Shown here: one piece after another, positions 30,637-40,606 of the stretch
How the letters are laid out: the number at the start of each line of letters is the position of its first letter
Numbering within the stretch: position 1 is the first letter of the stretch
Origin: Ilyonectria destructans
Lineage: Eukaryota; Ascomycota; Sordariomycetes; Hypocreales; Nectriaceae
Direction of reading: 5' to 3'
DNA: 64,000 nt
Assembly: GCA_020740775.1 (NCBI GenBank)
Contig: JAHEWK010000023.1
Location: 806,001-870,000 of the forward strand
Position numbers and translations under genes: made by a program
The notes under the pieces: generated by a model
Seen by the model: the letters and a program-made list of their open reading frames with translations, nothing else
The model's database searches: none
Told to the model about the DNA's origin: nothing

Positions 30637-31482
30637 ATGGCAAACGTAGACGCTGTACGCGCGTCTGGTGGACTGCAGTCCAACAGCGACAAAATTGTCA
30701 ACAATAAGGGAAGAGTCCAGTCCAGCACCCGCAAATCCGCGAGCAAGATCACCGTACGGTCCACCCGGCTGCTCTGCACATGGTATCGTTACTGATTACA
30801 TTTGTTTGGGTAGAAGAAGAGGGCACAAAAGAAGAAGGCACCTCCGATCGGCTCGGCGCGTGACTTCCCCTGCCGCCCCTGTGTTACCCGCGCTACCAAG
30901 AACCCTGGGCATGAGTGTGCCTCTCAGGATAGTAAGTGGCTATTCTGTCGTAGAAGCTTTTCCAGGGTAACTTATACGGACAGATACTGGTGCTGCCTGC
31001 TGGGACTGCGCAAAGAACGGTCACACGTGTCGGCCAGTGAGTAAACAATACCGACTCTCTACAAATCAGATGCTAATCAGTTGCTATCAAAGGTCCCCGC
31101 TGGTGCCGTCTCTGCTGTGCGTGCCTTCTGGGAATTGAACCGGCTGATCGACGATGTAAATAAGGATCCCGACGATGCCTGGCACTCTGCAGCACAGCGC
31201 GCAGCACAGCAACTACGCGCTTGCGGTGCTGCTGACCGGTGTCCTGCTGCCGCTCTAGCTCATTCTCCCGCCTTGGCTCGCCTTGGTGAATCAGCCGAGC
31301 CGACACTCGAGGAGCGGAAGGTTGCGGCGCTGGAGGCCATCGCTGAGGCTGCTCGTCTCTGGACTGTAAGTAGGTCAAGACTTAGTTACGAATCCGTTAG
31401 TTACTGAGTCGGTATTTAGCAGCTCAATAAGCCGAATGAGGAAGGTACAGAAGTGGGAGAGGAATCGGATAAGGAATACTAG
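30637..31482 (+). CDS. Six-cysteine (DUF3716-like) protein of integrase element
   Basis: A model with short GT-AG introns: exons about 30637-30750, 30814-30929, 30986-31033, 31081-31368 and 31422-31482. They join in frame to about 205 residues ending in TAG at 31480. After a Lys-rich N-terminus it has CRPCVTRATKNPGHEC, then CWDCAKNGHTC. This gives C-x2-C-x11-C-x9-C-x2-C-x6-C, like the fungal DUF3716 cysteine domain. The rest is helical, with an acidic end (EVGEESDKEY). Equivalent proteins occur twice in the 47-52 kb element. A DNA- or protein-binding zinc role is likely; no enzymatic motif is visible. Exon edges are by eye. Confidence 0.65.
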
Positions 31483-31563
31483 GCGTTGATATCATCCAAC
31501 AAAATAGAGCTGTTAAGGGGTTTATTTGAAGTGGAATGTTTTGGTCGAACATTAGTGAGACTT

Positions 31564-31754
31564 CTAAGCGCTGATCCGCAGCGGCCCCGCTGTAGTTCGT
31601 TCTGTTGACCGTTTGGGCATGAATTCAACAGAATTGAGTACGGAGGTACATGGCTCAATGTACTGTGGGGCAAAAGCCTTGATCATGTGGACCCCATTTT
31701 GCGTGTTCAGGCGTGCTTTTGGGGTTTTGCAACAGTGACCTCTATAGGCTGCCA
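31564..31754 (-). repeat. Right terminal repeat matching 24155-24345
   Basis: On the minus strand it begins TGGCAGCCTATAGAGG, next to TA. It carries CACTGTTGCAAAACCCC and the hairpin GTACATTGAGCCATGTAC, and ends inside sequence equivalent to the DDE_1 helix-turn-helix codons. Differences from 24155 include C-to-T and G-to-A changes. Confidence 0.75.
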
Positions 31755-31762
31755 TACTACTA

Positions 31763-31845
31763 GGGGGGTCTCGTCATTTCACTTCAGCTCAACCCCCCGT
31801 TCGTCCCTCACGGGGGGGTCGTTGACTAGCGAAAAAGTCGGCGAC
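31763..31845 (+). repeat. Left 83-bp terminal inverted repeat of pogo element
   Basis: Identical in reverse complement to 34457-34539. It includes two C/G runs able to pair with each other (AACCCCCCGTT and ACGGGGGGGT). Confidence 0.95.
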
Positions 31846-32049
31846 TCGCGAAGCTAAGAAAGGTACCTAGAAATTAGGTGTGCGCACTAGTAAAGTTATG
31901 TACCAATGTTTAATCGAATAACTCTTTTACGTACAAGGCGTATGCAGCTTCTCGCGCTGTGACATATCTGCAACATCAACCCCGCATCATCACATCGTCA
32001 AATTGGTAGCATCTACTAAAACACTACAACTTCAAACCACCACAACATT

Positions 32050-34302
32050 ATGAGTTCTTTGTCAATTGGTGATCAGAATAGCGCATCTTGCAGCCTAGAG
32101 CCAGAATTATCTGCAGTAGAAAAATGGATTAACCCTCACACCGGGAAGCCTGACTTCTCGCGATATAATGAGGGGAATCTTGAGCAACGCACTCTTGCTG
32201 CAGCTGAGCTCCTCCGAGAGGGTTTTTATCGATCTGCTGCCGCGGCATCGCGAGACCTGAAGGTCCCGTATCATAGACTCCTAGGCCGTATTAAAGGAGC
32301 GAAGCCTGCCACCCAAAATGGCGGTAACAACACTCTTTTGACCGACATACAGGAGGCGGCAATACTGTGTTGGGCACATCGCCGGGTCACACAGGGCCAC
32401 CACATTCAACTTCGATCTCTTCAACACAACGCAAATGCTATTCTGAAGGCCTCTGGCCAGCCTCACAGGGCATCACAGAGCTGGGCCAAGCGCTTCATGA
32501 AGCGTTGGAGAGCTACCTTTTATGTGAAGAAGTCAATGACCCGAGATGTGAGGCGTAAGGCGATGCAAGACCGCGCCCACATCGAGGCCTTCTTCCGCGA
32601 ATTTGAGCTCTTTGTACGTGAGAATGGCATCAAAGTTGAGCATATCTGGAACTTCGATGAGACGGGCTTTATGATCGGATATCTCCAGAAAGGCACCTTC
32701 GTGTGGACTTTTCGAGAAGTTGAACAGCCCATTCTAACTGATGCACACACTACTATCTCTGTGACTACAGTTGAGTCAATATCGGCTGCTGGTGACTCTA
32801 TTCCTCCATTTATTATCGTACCCGGTGTCAACATTCCCGTCAAATGGGTCCAAAATCGGCTTAGTGACGATACTACGATTACGACTAGCAGCAAGGGGTA
32901 TATCAATGACATCCTAGCTCTCGAGTGGGCTGTGCACTTCGAGCGACTTACACGGCCTACTAACCCGGAAGAGAAGCGGCTGCTTCTTATGGATGGGTGT
33001 GAGAGCCACTTTACGAATGAAATCTTCTATTTTTGCAGTCAACACAACATCGAGCTGTTCCCTATGCCTCCACATCTTACACATTATCTTCAGCCTCTTG
33101 ATGTTGGTGTTTTCAACGCATATAAGCAGTGGCATCAGCATATCCTCTATAGGGAAATTGCTGATGGCGCCAATGACTTCAATAAGACCGACTTCCTATA
33201 CCACCTCCAAGAGATACGAGAACGGACCTTCCAGAAGAACACGATTATCTCTGCTTGGGAGAAATGCGGCCTCTTTCCTCACAACCCAGCTAAGGTCCTA
33301 GATAACCTCGCTGATCCGCTGTCATCATTGACAGCAGATATCTCTGCTGAGAGTCTCCCAGGTCATATGGAAGTTGGCTCTTCATCAATAATCACAACAC
33401 CACATCAGCATAGCGGTGATAGCTTCACAACCCCTGTGACGCCTCAGAGGGTGCCGTTAGCAGCGTATAACTGGGGAGAGGCAACCACACCACCACTACG
33501 AATGAAGGTTATTGAGAGATATCAGGATTACGTGATGCTTCGAATGCACACATCAATTACATCAGGGGTGCCGTTGACCCTGTCAGTCATGCGTGTATTT
33601 GAACATGCAGTCAGTGCTAGTAACACACTGGCCCTGAATGGTATTACCGCCACTCAGGAGCTGCACCGTCTGAAAGATAAGGCTACAAGACGGTCAGCCC
33701 TCCAAGCACAGACGGGGCTTGTAGCAAAATACGGCCCAATTAGTGTCGGTGATGCTAGGCTTCGAGTCTCAAAGGATGAATACAATCAACAAGCTGCACA
33801 GGCTGATGAGAAGAAGCGAATTTTACATAAAGACAGTCAAGATGAAGGTCTCTTTTTACGCCGTTGGATACGTGATGTCAGGTCACATGTGAGGCCTAGC
33901 ATCATGGCTCTGAAGCTAGAAGATATCTATTCTAACCCCAGAAGAGCCTGGAAGCCACTGTGTAAGCTGCAGCTACAGCGCAGCAACTGGTGGTCCAAAA
34001 CAGACCGGCGTTCTCACCTTGCTTCAAGTGAGTGGCTTGCGCAGAAATATGCTCTTCATCGCCAGCTTCAACAGCTAGGAATAGGTGACAACAGATGGCA
34101 AGGAACAGGATCTTGGCCGAGAGACTACGACCCCGAAGTGGTCCAAGAAGCGGTCAACTTTGCGATCTTCAACGTACAGGAACGGGCTCTTGGAAGAAAG
34201 AAGTTGACTTTTGAGGTTGATGGAGTTGAGGTTATTGCAGATGATGTAAATCATACTAGTCAGGGTGAATTCCTGGTCCCAAAAGACGAAATAGATGACT
34301 AG
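32050..34302 (+). CDS. Fot/pogo DDE_1 transposase, intact
   Basis: A 750-residue protein encoded without introns. N-terminal psq helix-turn-helix (residues ~45-85, SAAAASRDLKVPYHRLLGR), CENP-B-like DNA-binding domain (~95-165), and DDE_1 catalytic core with D203 (WNFDETGFMIG), D315 (LLMDGCESH) and D351 (LQPLDVGVFNAYK). The last two are spaced as in Fot/pogo enzymes. It is longer than Fot1-type proteins because of a ~330-residue C-terminal extension with WWSKTDRRSHLASSEWLAQK. It excises and inserts the element at TA sites. No stop, frameshift or RIP mark is visible. Confidence 0.93.
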   Translation: MSSLSIGDQNSASCSLEPELSAVEKWINPHTGKPDFSRYNEGNLEQRTLAAAELLREGFYRSAAAASRDLKVPYHRLLGRIKGAKPATQNGGNNTLLTDIQEAAILCWAHRRVTQGHHIQLRSLQHNANAILKASGQPHRASQSWAKRFMKRWRATFYVKKSMTRDVRRKAMQDRAHIEAFFREFELFVRENGIKVEHIWNFDETGFMIGYLQKGTFVWTFREVEQPILTDAHTTISVTTVESISAAGDSIPPFIIVPGVNIPVKWVQNRLSDDTTITTSSKGYINDILALEWAVHFERLTRPTNPEEKRLLLMDGCESHFTNEIFYFCSQHNIELFPMPPHLTHYLQPLDVGVFNAYKQWHQHILYREIADGANDFNKTDFLYHLQEIRERTFQKNTIISAWEKCGLFPHNPAKVLDNLADPLSSLTADISAESLPGHMEVGSSSIITTPHQHSGDSFTTPVTPQRVPLAAYNWGEATTPPLRMKVIERYQDYVMLRMHTSITSGVPLTLSVMRVFEHAVSASNTLALNGITATQELHRLKDKATRRSALQAQTGLVAKYGPISVGDARLRVSKDEYNQQAAQADEKKRILHKDSQDEGLFLRRWIRDVRSHVRPSIMALKLEDIYSNPRRAWKPLCKLQLQRSNWWSKTDRRSHLASSEWLAQKYALHRQLQQLGIGDNRWQGTGSWPRDYDPEVVQEAVNFAIFNVQERALGRKKLTFEVDGVEVIADDVNHTSQGEFLVPKDEIDD

Positions 34303-34456
34303 AAATAATGAAAATGGCACTTTGGTCAGTCACTTACATCACACCGACTTTTCGTTTGGAACATACCGATGCAACTTACCCCATGTAATCGCTATAATGA
34401 AGGTACCTCGTCTACACCAAGAATTTGGTGTGGATTGATGTACCTAAATTTCGCCG

Positions 34457-34539
34457 GTCGCCGACTTTTTCGCTAGTCAACGACCCCCCCGTGAGGGACG
34501 AACGGGGGGTTGAGCTGAAGTGAAATGACGAGACCCCCC
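34457..34539 (-). repeat. Right 83-bp terminal inverted repeat of pogo element
   Basis: An exact reverse complement of 31763-31845, followed by TA. Confidence 0.95.
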
Positions 34540-34541
34540 TA

Positions 34542-34696
34542 GTAGTGCTAACAGCCGCTAGTCAGGAAGAATTTTACAGGAGAGAGTTGTAGAATACGGC
34601 CAATACGCCACGGCTGACCAACAGGAAGTGGAGTGCCTGCAAGCACCAACACTTACCCCAACCATCTACCCGCTCGTATCGTACTCGCGATTGGAA
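34542..34696. other. Upstream region of the F-box gene
   Basis: A short non-coding stretch between the pogo end and the ATG at 34697. The insertion lies about 155 bp upstream of this gene and may affect its promoter. Confidence 0.4.
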
Positions 34697-37534
34697 ATGG
34701 ACGAGTTTGACTGCTATTGTGCCATCTGCGGCGCCTCGATTACTGGGGGCGAGATTGGCTCTAAGGAGCCGGACGCCTTAGCATACCGCCACAGGCTAGT
34801 TGAGCGACGGCGCCGGGCCAGAGAGCTGGGCGAAGAAGAAGCGAGTTCAGAGGAGGACGAAGGTGACTATTGGGTCCTATAGTATTTAATTCTGGTACTG
34901 ACGTTACAGGTGATGATAACGAGGACGACGGTCACGTAGAGTCTTGGTGGAAAGATGAAGAGCAACGGACTTATGATCCGGAGCTGGTGAACGAGAACAG
35001 TATTGCTTGGCTGTTTCAGGTCCGTTGCCTCGGCTTTAACTGCCTCTCAGCGGGTAATTCCAGGTGAGGCATTCCTAGCGTATTACAAACTGGTGTTAAT
35101 GACATCAAAGCAGGGCGTTCATTTCTGGACCGGGCTCATATGAAGATGCTGTATGTCGTCTAAGGAAGCCTTCATCAGTGTTCCACATATCTTATCAGTT
35201 TGCAGGGCTCCTTGGAAGTAGAACTCGGAGACGGTACGCTAGGGTTATTAACAGATGGATCTCTGACTAGGCTAACAAACTTGAAGATCCAAATCAGCCA
35301 CAGAGTCCTACCATGTTCAACTGGTTAGTGGCAGTTCCTACCTCTACTTATGAGTGCTGACCAGGCTAAGCTACGAAGCCATTGAACAAGGCATTGAAGC
35401 CGTGTTTCCGCTCCACGACTGCTGCTTGGAACTTTTAACTGAGTGTCTGACTGGGGCAAAAGACGTCAGTGGCCTCGACAAAGATGTTCTCTACGAAGCC
35501 ATGTTTCGACTCTCGGGTGGATATGCTACATCGTTGAGCTTGGACTACGGAGCTATTTCAGGCCAGGATCAGTGCTGGGAGTCTATTTCTGGGGAGGAGG
35601 TGAGTTAGCCAACCTATTCGAGTACGGTTGAGTCGCCCGTCCCCGAGGGCGGCTGGATGAAACCGCCAACCTGACATTTGCAGTTCTCCGTGTCGCACCC
35701 TCTACAGCCCAACGACTTCATTCATGCCTTGTCCACTGCTATTGTCAGTGGGCTCTTCACAACTCCATCGGGCTCTACCTTGCCGCGGCATAATCACATG
35801 GTCCAAGATCCATTCAGCAGGTTATCACCTGAGCTCCTCTACTCCGTTCTTGACTACTTGCCTGGAAAGTCCCTCTTGGCACTGATCACCGCGTCGTGTC
35901 CGGCATTCTTGGTCACAAACAGCAACGACTTCTGGAAACAGTACCTGTATAGAATTCCGTGGAACTGGGAATTCAGAGACATGCTCGATGAGACAGGGAT
36001 CGTCAGTGTGGACTACAAGCGGTTATACCTCTGGCTTGAAGCAAAGACAACCCCGGTATCTGGTGTGGATGTTCTCTTCATGAGTATTGCCAACCGACGT
36101 CGTATTTGGGGCGTGTGTGAGCAGATCAAGGGTCACTGTCTGAAGGCAGCATACTACGAACCGCAAAATGAGCCTGACAAGACCATCGTCGACCAAAGCG
36201 AATGCTCTCACATGCCATTCGTGTCGGTTCCACCGCCAGAACAGCCATCTATAGTAGAGACGAAGCTCTGGGTCCACTCTCGGAAGGAAATAGACGGCTT
36301 TTTGTTGGTCTTTGAGGCCTTTTGGGACCCGGCCGGTGCATTGGTGGGGCTCGGCGTGGCCGTGGGCGCAAGTCAACGCATATTTGGAATCGACGACTCT
36401 CATAACATGACAGTCAAGAAGACCGCTGGTCGCATTGAACGCAATAACTGGGTTGAGAGCCTGGTTTTGTATAGCAATGAAGCACACAACAGTGATGACG
36501 CGGAATTACAGGTTGCCATTGGCCTTAAGGTAAGTACAGCCAGTCCCGAATTACAATATTTCGTAGCTAATACTACGTTAGGTCAATTTGACGTCTGGAA
36601 AATGTCTATCGATGGGTGTTACCGGGGTCATACTTAATCAGAGATCACTCGTTGTCTCCGAAGGGGGATTGGTAGTCGGAATTTCTGGGCAGATCAGAGA
36701 GGTAAGTCACTACCTAGGATATGGAGCGAAGCCAAGTAGGTGTCCCTGACAGCAAGCATTCTAGGACGGTGTCATCACTCGGCTAGGACTTCTCGAGTGT
36801 CGCGAACCGAACAGCACCGCGACCTCTTCAAGATCGTACACGAGCTCTCCTTTGCAGGGCCGTCTTCTCCACTCAGGTACGAGACACGACCTTCCTCTTT
36901 ACACTTCTCTGGACAAAAGTTCGCACAAGCAGTCATCCTCTCTCGTCCTCCTGCCACTGACAAGCGCGGACGGCCACGATGACCCGTTGCTGCGCGATCT
37001 CTCTGCGCATGCGACCCTCCTATGGGGAAGCGGTGCAGGGGTGTTAGGGAAATTGGAGCGAATCTGGCTGCGAGTAGCCAAAGATGATGGCGTTTCCGGC
37101 GCTGGCAATCTCCTACTTGGAGTGGGAGTGCAGTACATCCTGAGATTTTGGGAACCCGAGCGTTATATTGGTCTAAGATCCCCGGGGTGTATGGGGAAAT
37201 TTCACGAATGGCCTGTCGATGAGATGGTACAATTTGACGTGGACGGCCCTGGCGGAGAAAGAATCACGGAAGTAGCCATCGCTTGGACTACTGAGCTCAG
37301 GGTTTTCAAGGTGAGATAGTCACGACTACGAGGCAGGGATTTACCATCTAACGCCCCGCGAAACAGCTTACAACCAACAAAGGGAGAGAGGTCTCAGTAG
37401 GGCATGGAGAAGACCTCGAGTGGACAGTACAACGAGCACCGGAAGGCCAGGCACTCGCAGGACTCGTCATGGCATTCGGCATACGAGGCAAAGGACCTGT
37501 AACGGCGGTCATGGTCTTGGCCGCTTCCGAGTAG
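34697..37534 (+). CDS. F-box protein with large fungal C-terminal domain
   Basis: A multi-exon gene. Exon 1 34697-34862 and exon 2 34910-35063 are clear. Small exons follow from 35114 (FISGPGSYEDA, then GSLEVELGD), then about 35275-35325 and 35365-35599 (WLSYEAIEQGIEAVFPLHDC). A long exon begins near 35683 and the last piece starts near 37367. The N-terminus carries a cysteine pair (CYCAIC). The F-box (about 35810-35950) reads DPFSRLSPELLYSVLDYLPGKSL and FWKQYL. It should be a substrate receptor of an SCF ubiquitin ligase. The C-terminal half is a beta-rich domain shared by similar fungal F-box proteins. All segments are open and introns are GT-AG. Small exon borders are approximate. Confidence 0.8.
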
Positions 37535-37649
37535 AAGGCAACGGGCCCAGTGCAATCTCAATCTCATCAATTCATAACATCTTTCATTTCTACCGCATTA
37601 TCTGCTCATCATTTTTTTGCCACCTTCAAAGAGAAATCCCCGATTGCTC

Positions 37650-37735
37650 TAGTGATGTTGTACTTTTCGTACAACACGGTTGTACATACATACGTACAAA
37701 AAGAAAAAGTACGTACACGTACTACGTACGTACAA
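37650..37735. repeat. TACG/GTAC-rich simple repeat
   Basis: Imperfect runs of ACGTAC around TACGTACAAAAAG and GTACTACGTACGTAC. Low-complexity DNA in the 3' flank of the F-box gene. Confidence 0.7.
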
Positions 37736-37863
37736 TGAGGGTCCATGATATTCCTAATAAGGCAATTTGTGGATCACATCGTACAAATACGGGGCTGTTC
37801 AAAAACTCTGCTCGCTTAGCAGCTCAACGCACTCTGCCATTCTCTCCCAATTGAAGGTATCGC

Positions 37864-40606
37864 CAGTGTTGCTAATAATATGACAATAAAACAATATATT
37901 GCAATACATACAATACAATATGCGTTTTCAGATATTGTACCAATATAATACGTAGGTTGTGATATTGTGACAATACAATATAAGGTTATCCATATCGGCA
38001 ATATATCGTCTGTTTGGCTGGCGGATCTTCGGGCAAAATGCACTTGTTTTGTTGACAATTAACGTCGACATGTGGGGACGCGTGCGAAGAAAACGCGTAA
38101 CTGGTTTATTGTTTTACGTCAGGGGCAAGAAAACGCGTAGTGAAAGTATAAATTCATGGTCTACAGGGTAGGGTATCGTTCACGGGCAGCCCCTCGAGAC
38201 CCTCTTCTGTCACTCTACAGAGGACTACTGACAACCTCCATGCCTCAACAACGCCTGCCTTTTGTTCAAACGTCGCAACGAAGAGGGTCGTCAATATCAG
38301 ACGACTTTTCGGAGCTCTCCAGTCAGCAATTACATGACCCAGACGAGAGCCAAACCTCCAATTGCCAATCGTCGCGACCTCGCACAGTCTCTAGAACCTC
38401 CTTGGCCAAGCCAAGAATATCATGGGTCTTCTCCCATATGCCAGACGAGGAGATAGAGACAAGATACTACAATCAACGGACCGGAAAAGAAGAGTGGCGC
38501 TGCAAGCATTGTGACAAAACGTATTCCTGTTCTGGTGGAACTGCCGCTCCAGCCAAGCACCTTACAGATCCTCTTCCTGATGGTCATGGCCTCCCAAAAG
38601 GCGCCCCACGAACAGCTAAAGTCACAAATATACGAACTATTCTCGAACAAGCTCGTTTTACGGCCGATGAAAACCCCCGAAAACGGCGTCGGCTCAACGA
38701 TCAATCCGGAGACTCGATCGACCCAAACCAGCTCGAAGTGTTATACGTAAGGTTTATTACGGCCTGTTCTCTCCCATTTCGGCTTGTGGAATGCCCAGAG
38801 TTCCGAGCACTCTTGGCTAGCCTCAATACCGATATCGATACTTAGCTTCCAGATACACACGAGACCATCAAGAAATGGATTATGCGGCAGTATGAAGGCC
38901 AGAAGGAGATGGTCAAGCAGCGCATACAGTCGGCAAAGTCAAGGATTCACATCAGCTGCGACCTTTGGACTTCTCCCAATTCTTTGGCCATCTTAGGCGT
39001 AGTCGCTCACTATGTTACGGAAGACGGTCAGCTGGAACACCATGTCTTGGCCTTGAAAGACATCGACAGTGAGCACGATGGTTCTCACCTTGCAGCGGCA
39101 GTTTTGGAAGTGGTCGATGATTGGGGGTTTGCTTCAAAACTTGGATATTTCGTGATGGACAATGCAGGCAACAACGATACAATGATGAGATCTCTTTCTC
39201 TTGGTCAGTACGACGCACTATTTCTTCGGATTTGCCCTAACATTCACAGGCCTTCTGCGCCGATTCGACATTCAATAAGACCCCAGATCTCACCGCCTTC
39301 GCTGCCAAGGTCACATCATCAACCTCGCCGCCAAAGCTTTCCTCTTCGTTACCGACAATGAGAAGCTCGAACACGACGATCCTGGTACATATAATGTGAC
39401 ACTAAAGGAGATCGAGGCGTGGCGGCATAAGGGGCCTCTTGGCAAGCTTCATAACTTCGTCGTTTTCATCCAACGAAGTGTTCAGCGTTGCCAGAAGTTT
39501 ATGGCTATTAGCCATAACCGCAAGCTTGCGCGAGATAACGACACGAGGTGGAGTTCGTGGTATATTATGCTACAAGCGGCCTTGCATCTTAGGGACGCAA
39601 TCGACGGGTATTTTAACAAATGGGCGGAAGCAGATTGCGCTGGAGACGAGCTCTCTTCGGAGGACTGGATCATCCTCGAGAAGATCAGGTCCTTTTTAGA
39701 GAAGCTCAAAATGACTACCAAGGCTCTCGAGTCACCGTTTGCAACCCTCGACAATGTCCTCTTGGCTATGGACTTCGTATTGGCACGATTCGAAGCAGGG
39801 AAGGAGGCACATATCGACCACCGGATTATGGCACCGATGTATAACTCGGGATGGGCAAAAATGGACAAGTACTATCGCCTTACTGACGAATCGCCTGCCT
39901 ACGTTGCCGCGATTGTGCTGCACCCTTCGCATAAATGGCACTACATACACGAGAACTGGAAGAAGGAGTGGGCTGAGTCGTCAAAGAAGTTGATGGAGAC
40001 ACTGTGGGATGAATATAAACCTGTGGAACCGCATCTTCCTCTATCTGAGGTCCCGTCGACGACTACGAATGAGTTCTTGAATTGGAGAAACAAGCATCTA
40101 CAACCAGCGCTTATCACAGATGAGTATGAGCGTTATTGTAAGTCTGAACGGGTTTATGGGTTTACAAGCGCCCTTGCATGGTGGCTAGAGGAGACACAGC
40201 AAAAAAACCATCCTAACCTGAGCAAAATGGCCGTGGATATACTGTCAGTTCCTGCAATGTCTGCCGAGCCTGAACGACTCTTCTCTGGGGCAAAGATAAC
40301 GATTACGGACCGTCGAAATCGACTTGGGGGGGATGTAATTGAAGCATTGGAGTGCTTGAAGTCATGGTTTGGGATTCGAGATTTTCAAGGTGATGATATT
40401 ATAGCTACGGCAGGTGAATAATGAAGGTCACGTGTAATATATGGGATATATTGTCACACTGCCAATATATTGGATTCTTGGCAATACAATACAATATCGG
40501 CCATGTTCATATTGGGTAATACAATATGCACCCCTTGACAATACAATAATATTGCGAGGGGTCCATATTGCCAATATACGTATTGTTTATATTATTAGCA
40601 ACACTG
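37864..40606 (+). mobile_element. hAT element 2, defective
   Basis: Ends CAGTGTTGCTAATAATAT at 37864 and, inverted, at 40606. Subterminal regions are rich in CAATAC and CAATAT motifs. The flanking 8 bp (GGTATCGC and GCTCCAAC) do not match. The right flank is the truncated ABC transporter and the left flank is F-box 3' DNA. The transposase has two stops. A deleted relative lies inverted at 45808-46893. Confidence 0.85.
38156..40421 (+). pseudogene. hAT transposase 2, two nonsense codons
   Basis: BED zinc finger near 38490-38570 (WRCKHCDKTYSCSGG). Core motifs are HISCDLWTSPN, YFVMDNAGNND, RCQGHIINLAAKAF and NDTRWSSWY. The hATC domain near 40230-40390 reads PAMSAEPERLFSGAK. TAG at 38843-38845 interrupts DT*LPDT where Trp is expected (TGG to TAG, RIP type). 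TAA at 39276-39278 interrupts FDIQ*DP. An intron around 39205-39250 is likely. It is related to, but distinct from, the hAT at 12579. Confidence 0.85.

Larger units (their letters stand above)
24155..31754. mobile_element. Candidate composite element with ~190-bp inverted terminal repeats
   Basis: The plus-strand segment 24155-24340 and the minus-strand segment 31754-31564 are homologous in inverted orientation. They share CGG/TGG at the tip, then CTATAG, TGTTGCAAAACCCCAAAA, GTACATTG, CCATGTACCTC and AGCGGGGCCGC. TA dinucleotides flank both outer tips (24153-24154 and 31755-31756), as expected for TA target duplication. Inside are a DDE_1 transposase, an accessory protein, an rve integrase and a six-cysteine protein. 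Alternatively, the right segment is only the broken 5' end of a second DDE_1 element, and the integrase unit is 26301-31754. Boundaries are therefore tentative. Confidence 0.5.
31763..34539 (+). mobile_element. Intact Fot/pogo-type element with identical 83-bp inverted repeats
   Basis: Terminal repeats at 31763-31845 and 34457-34539 are identical over 83 bp (tip GGGGGGTCTCGTCATTTCAC). TA flanks each tip (31761-31762 and 34540-34541). The outer flanks ACTAC and GTAGT reconstruct a palindromic target ACTACTAGTAGT. The 2777-bp element holds one open 750-residue transposase. Perfect repeats and an undamaged ORF indicate a recent and possibly active insertion, 8 bp beyond the end of the 24-31 kb element. 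Confidence 0.95.
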
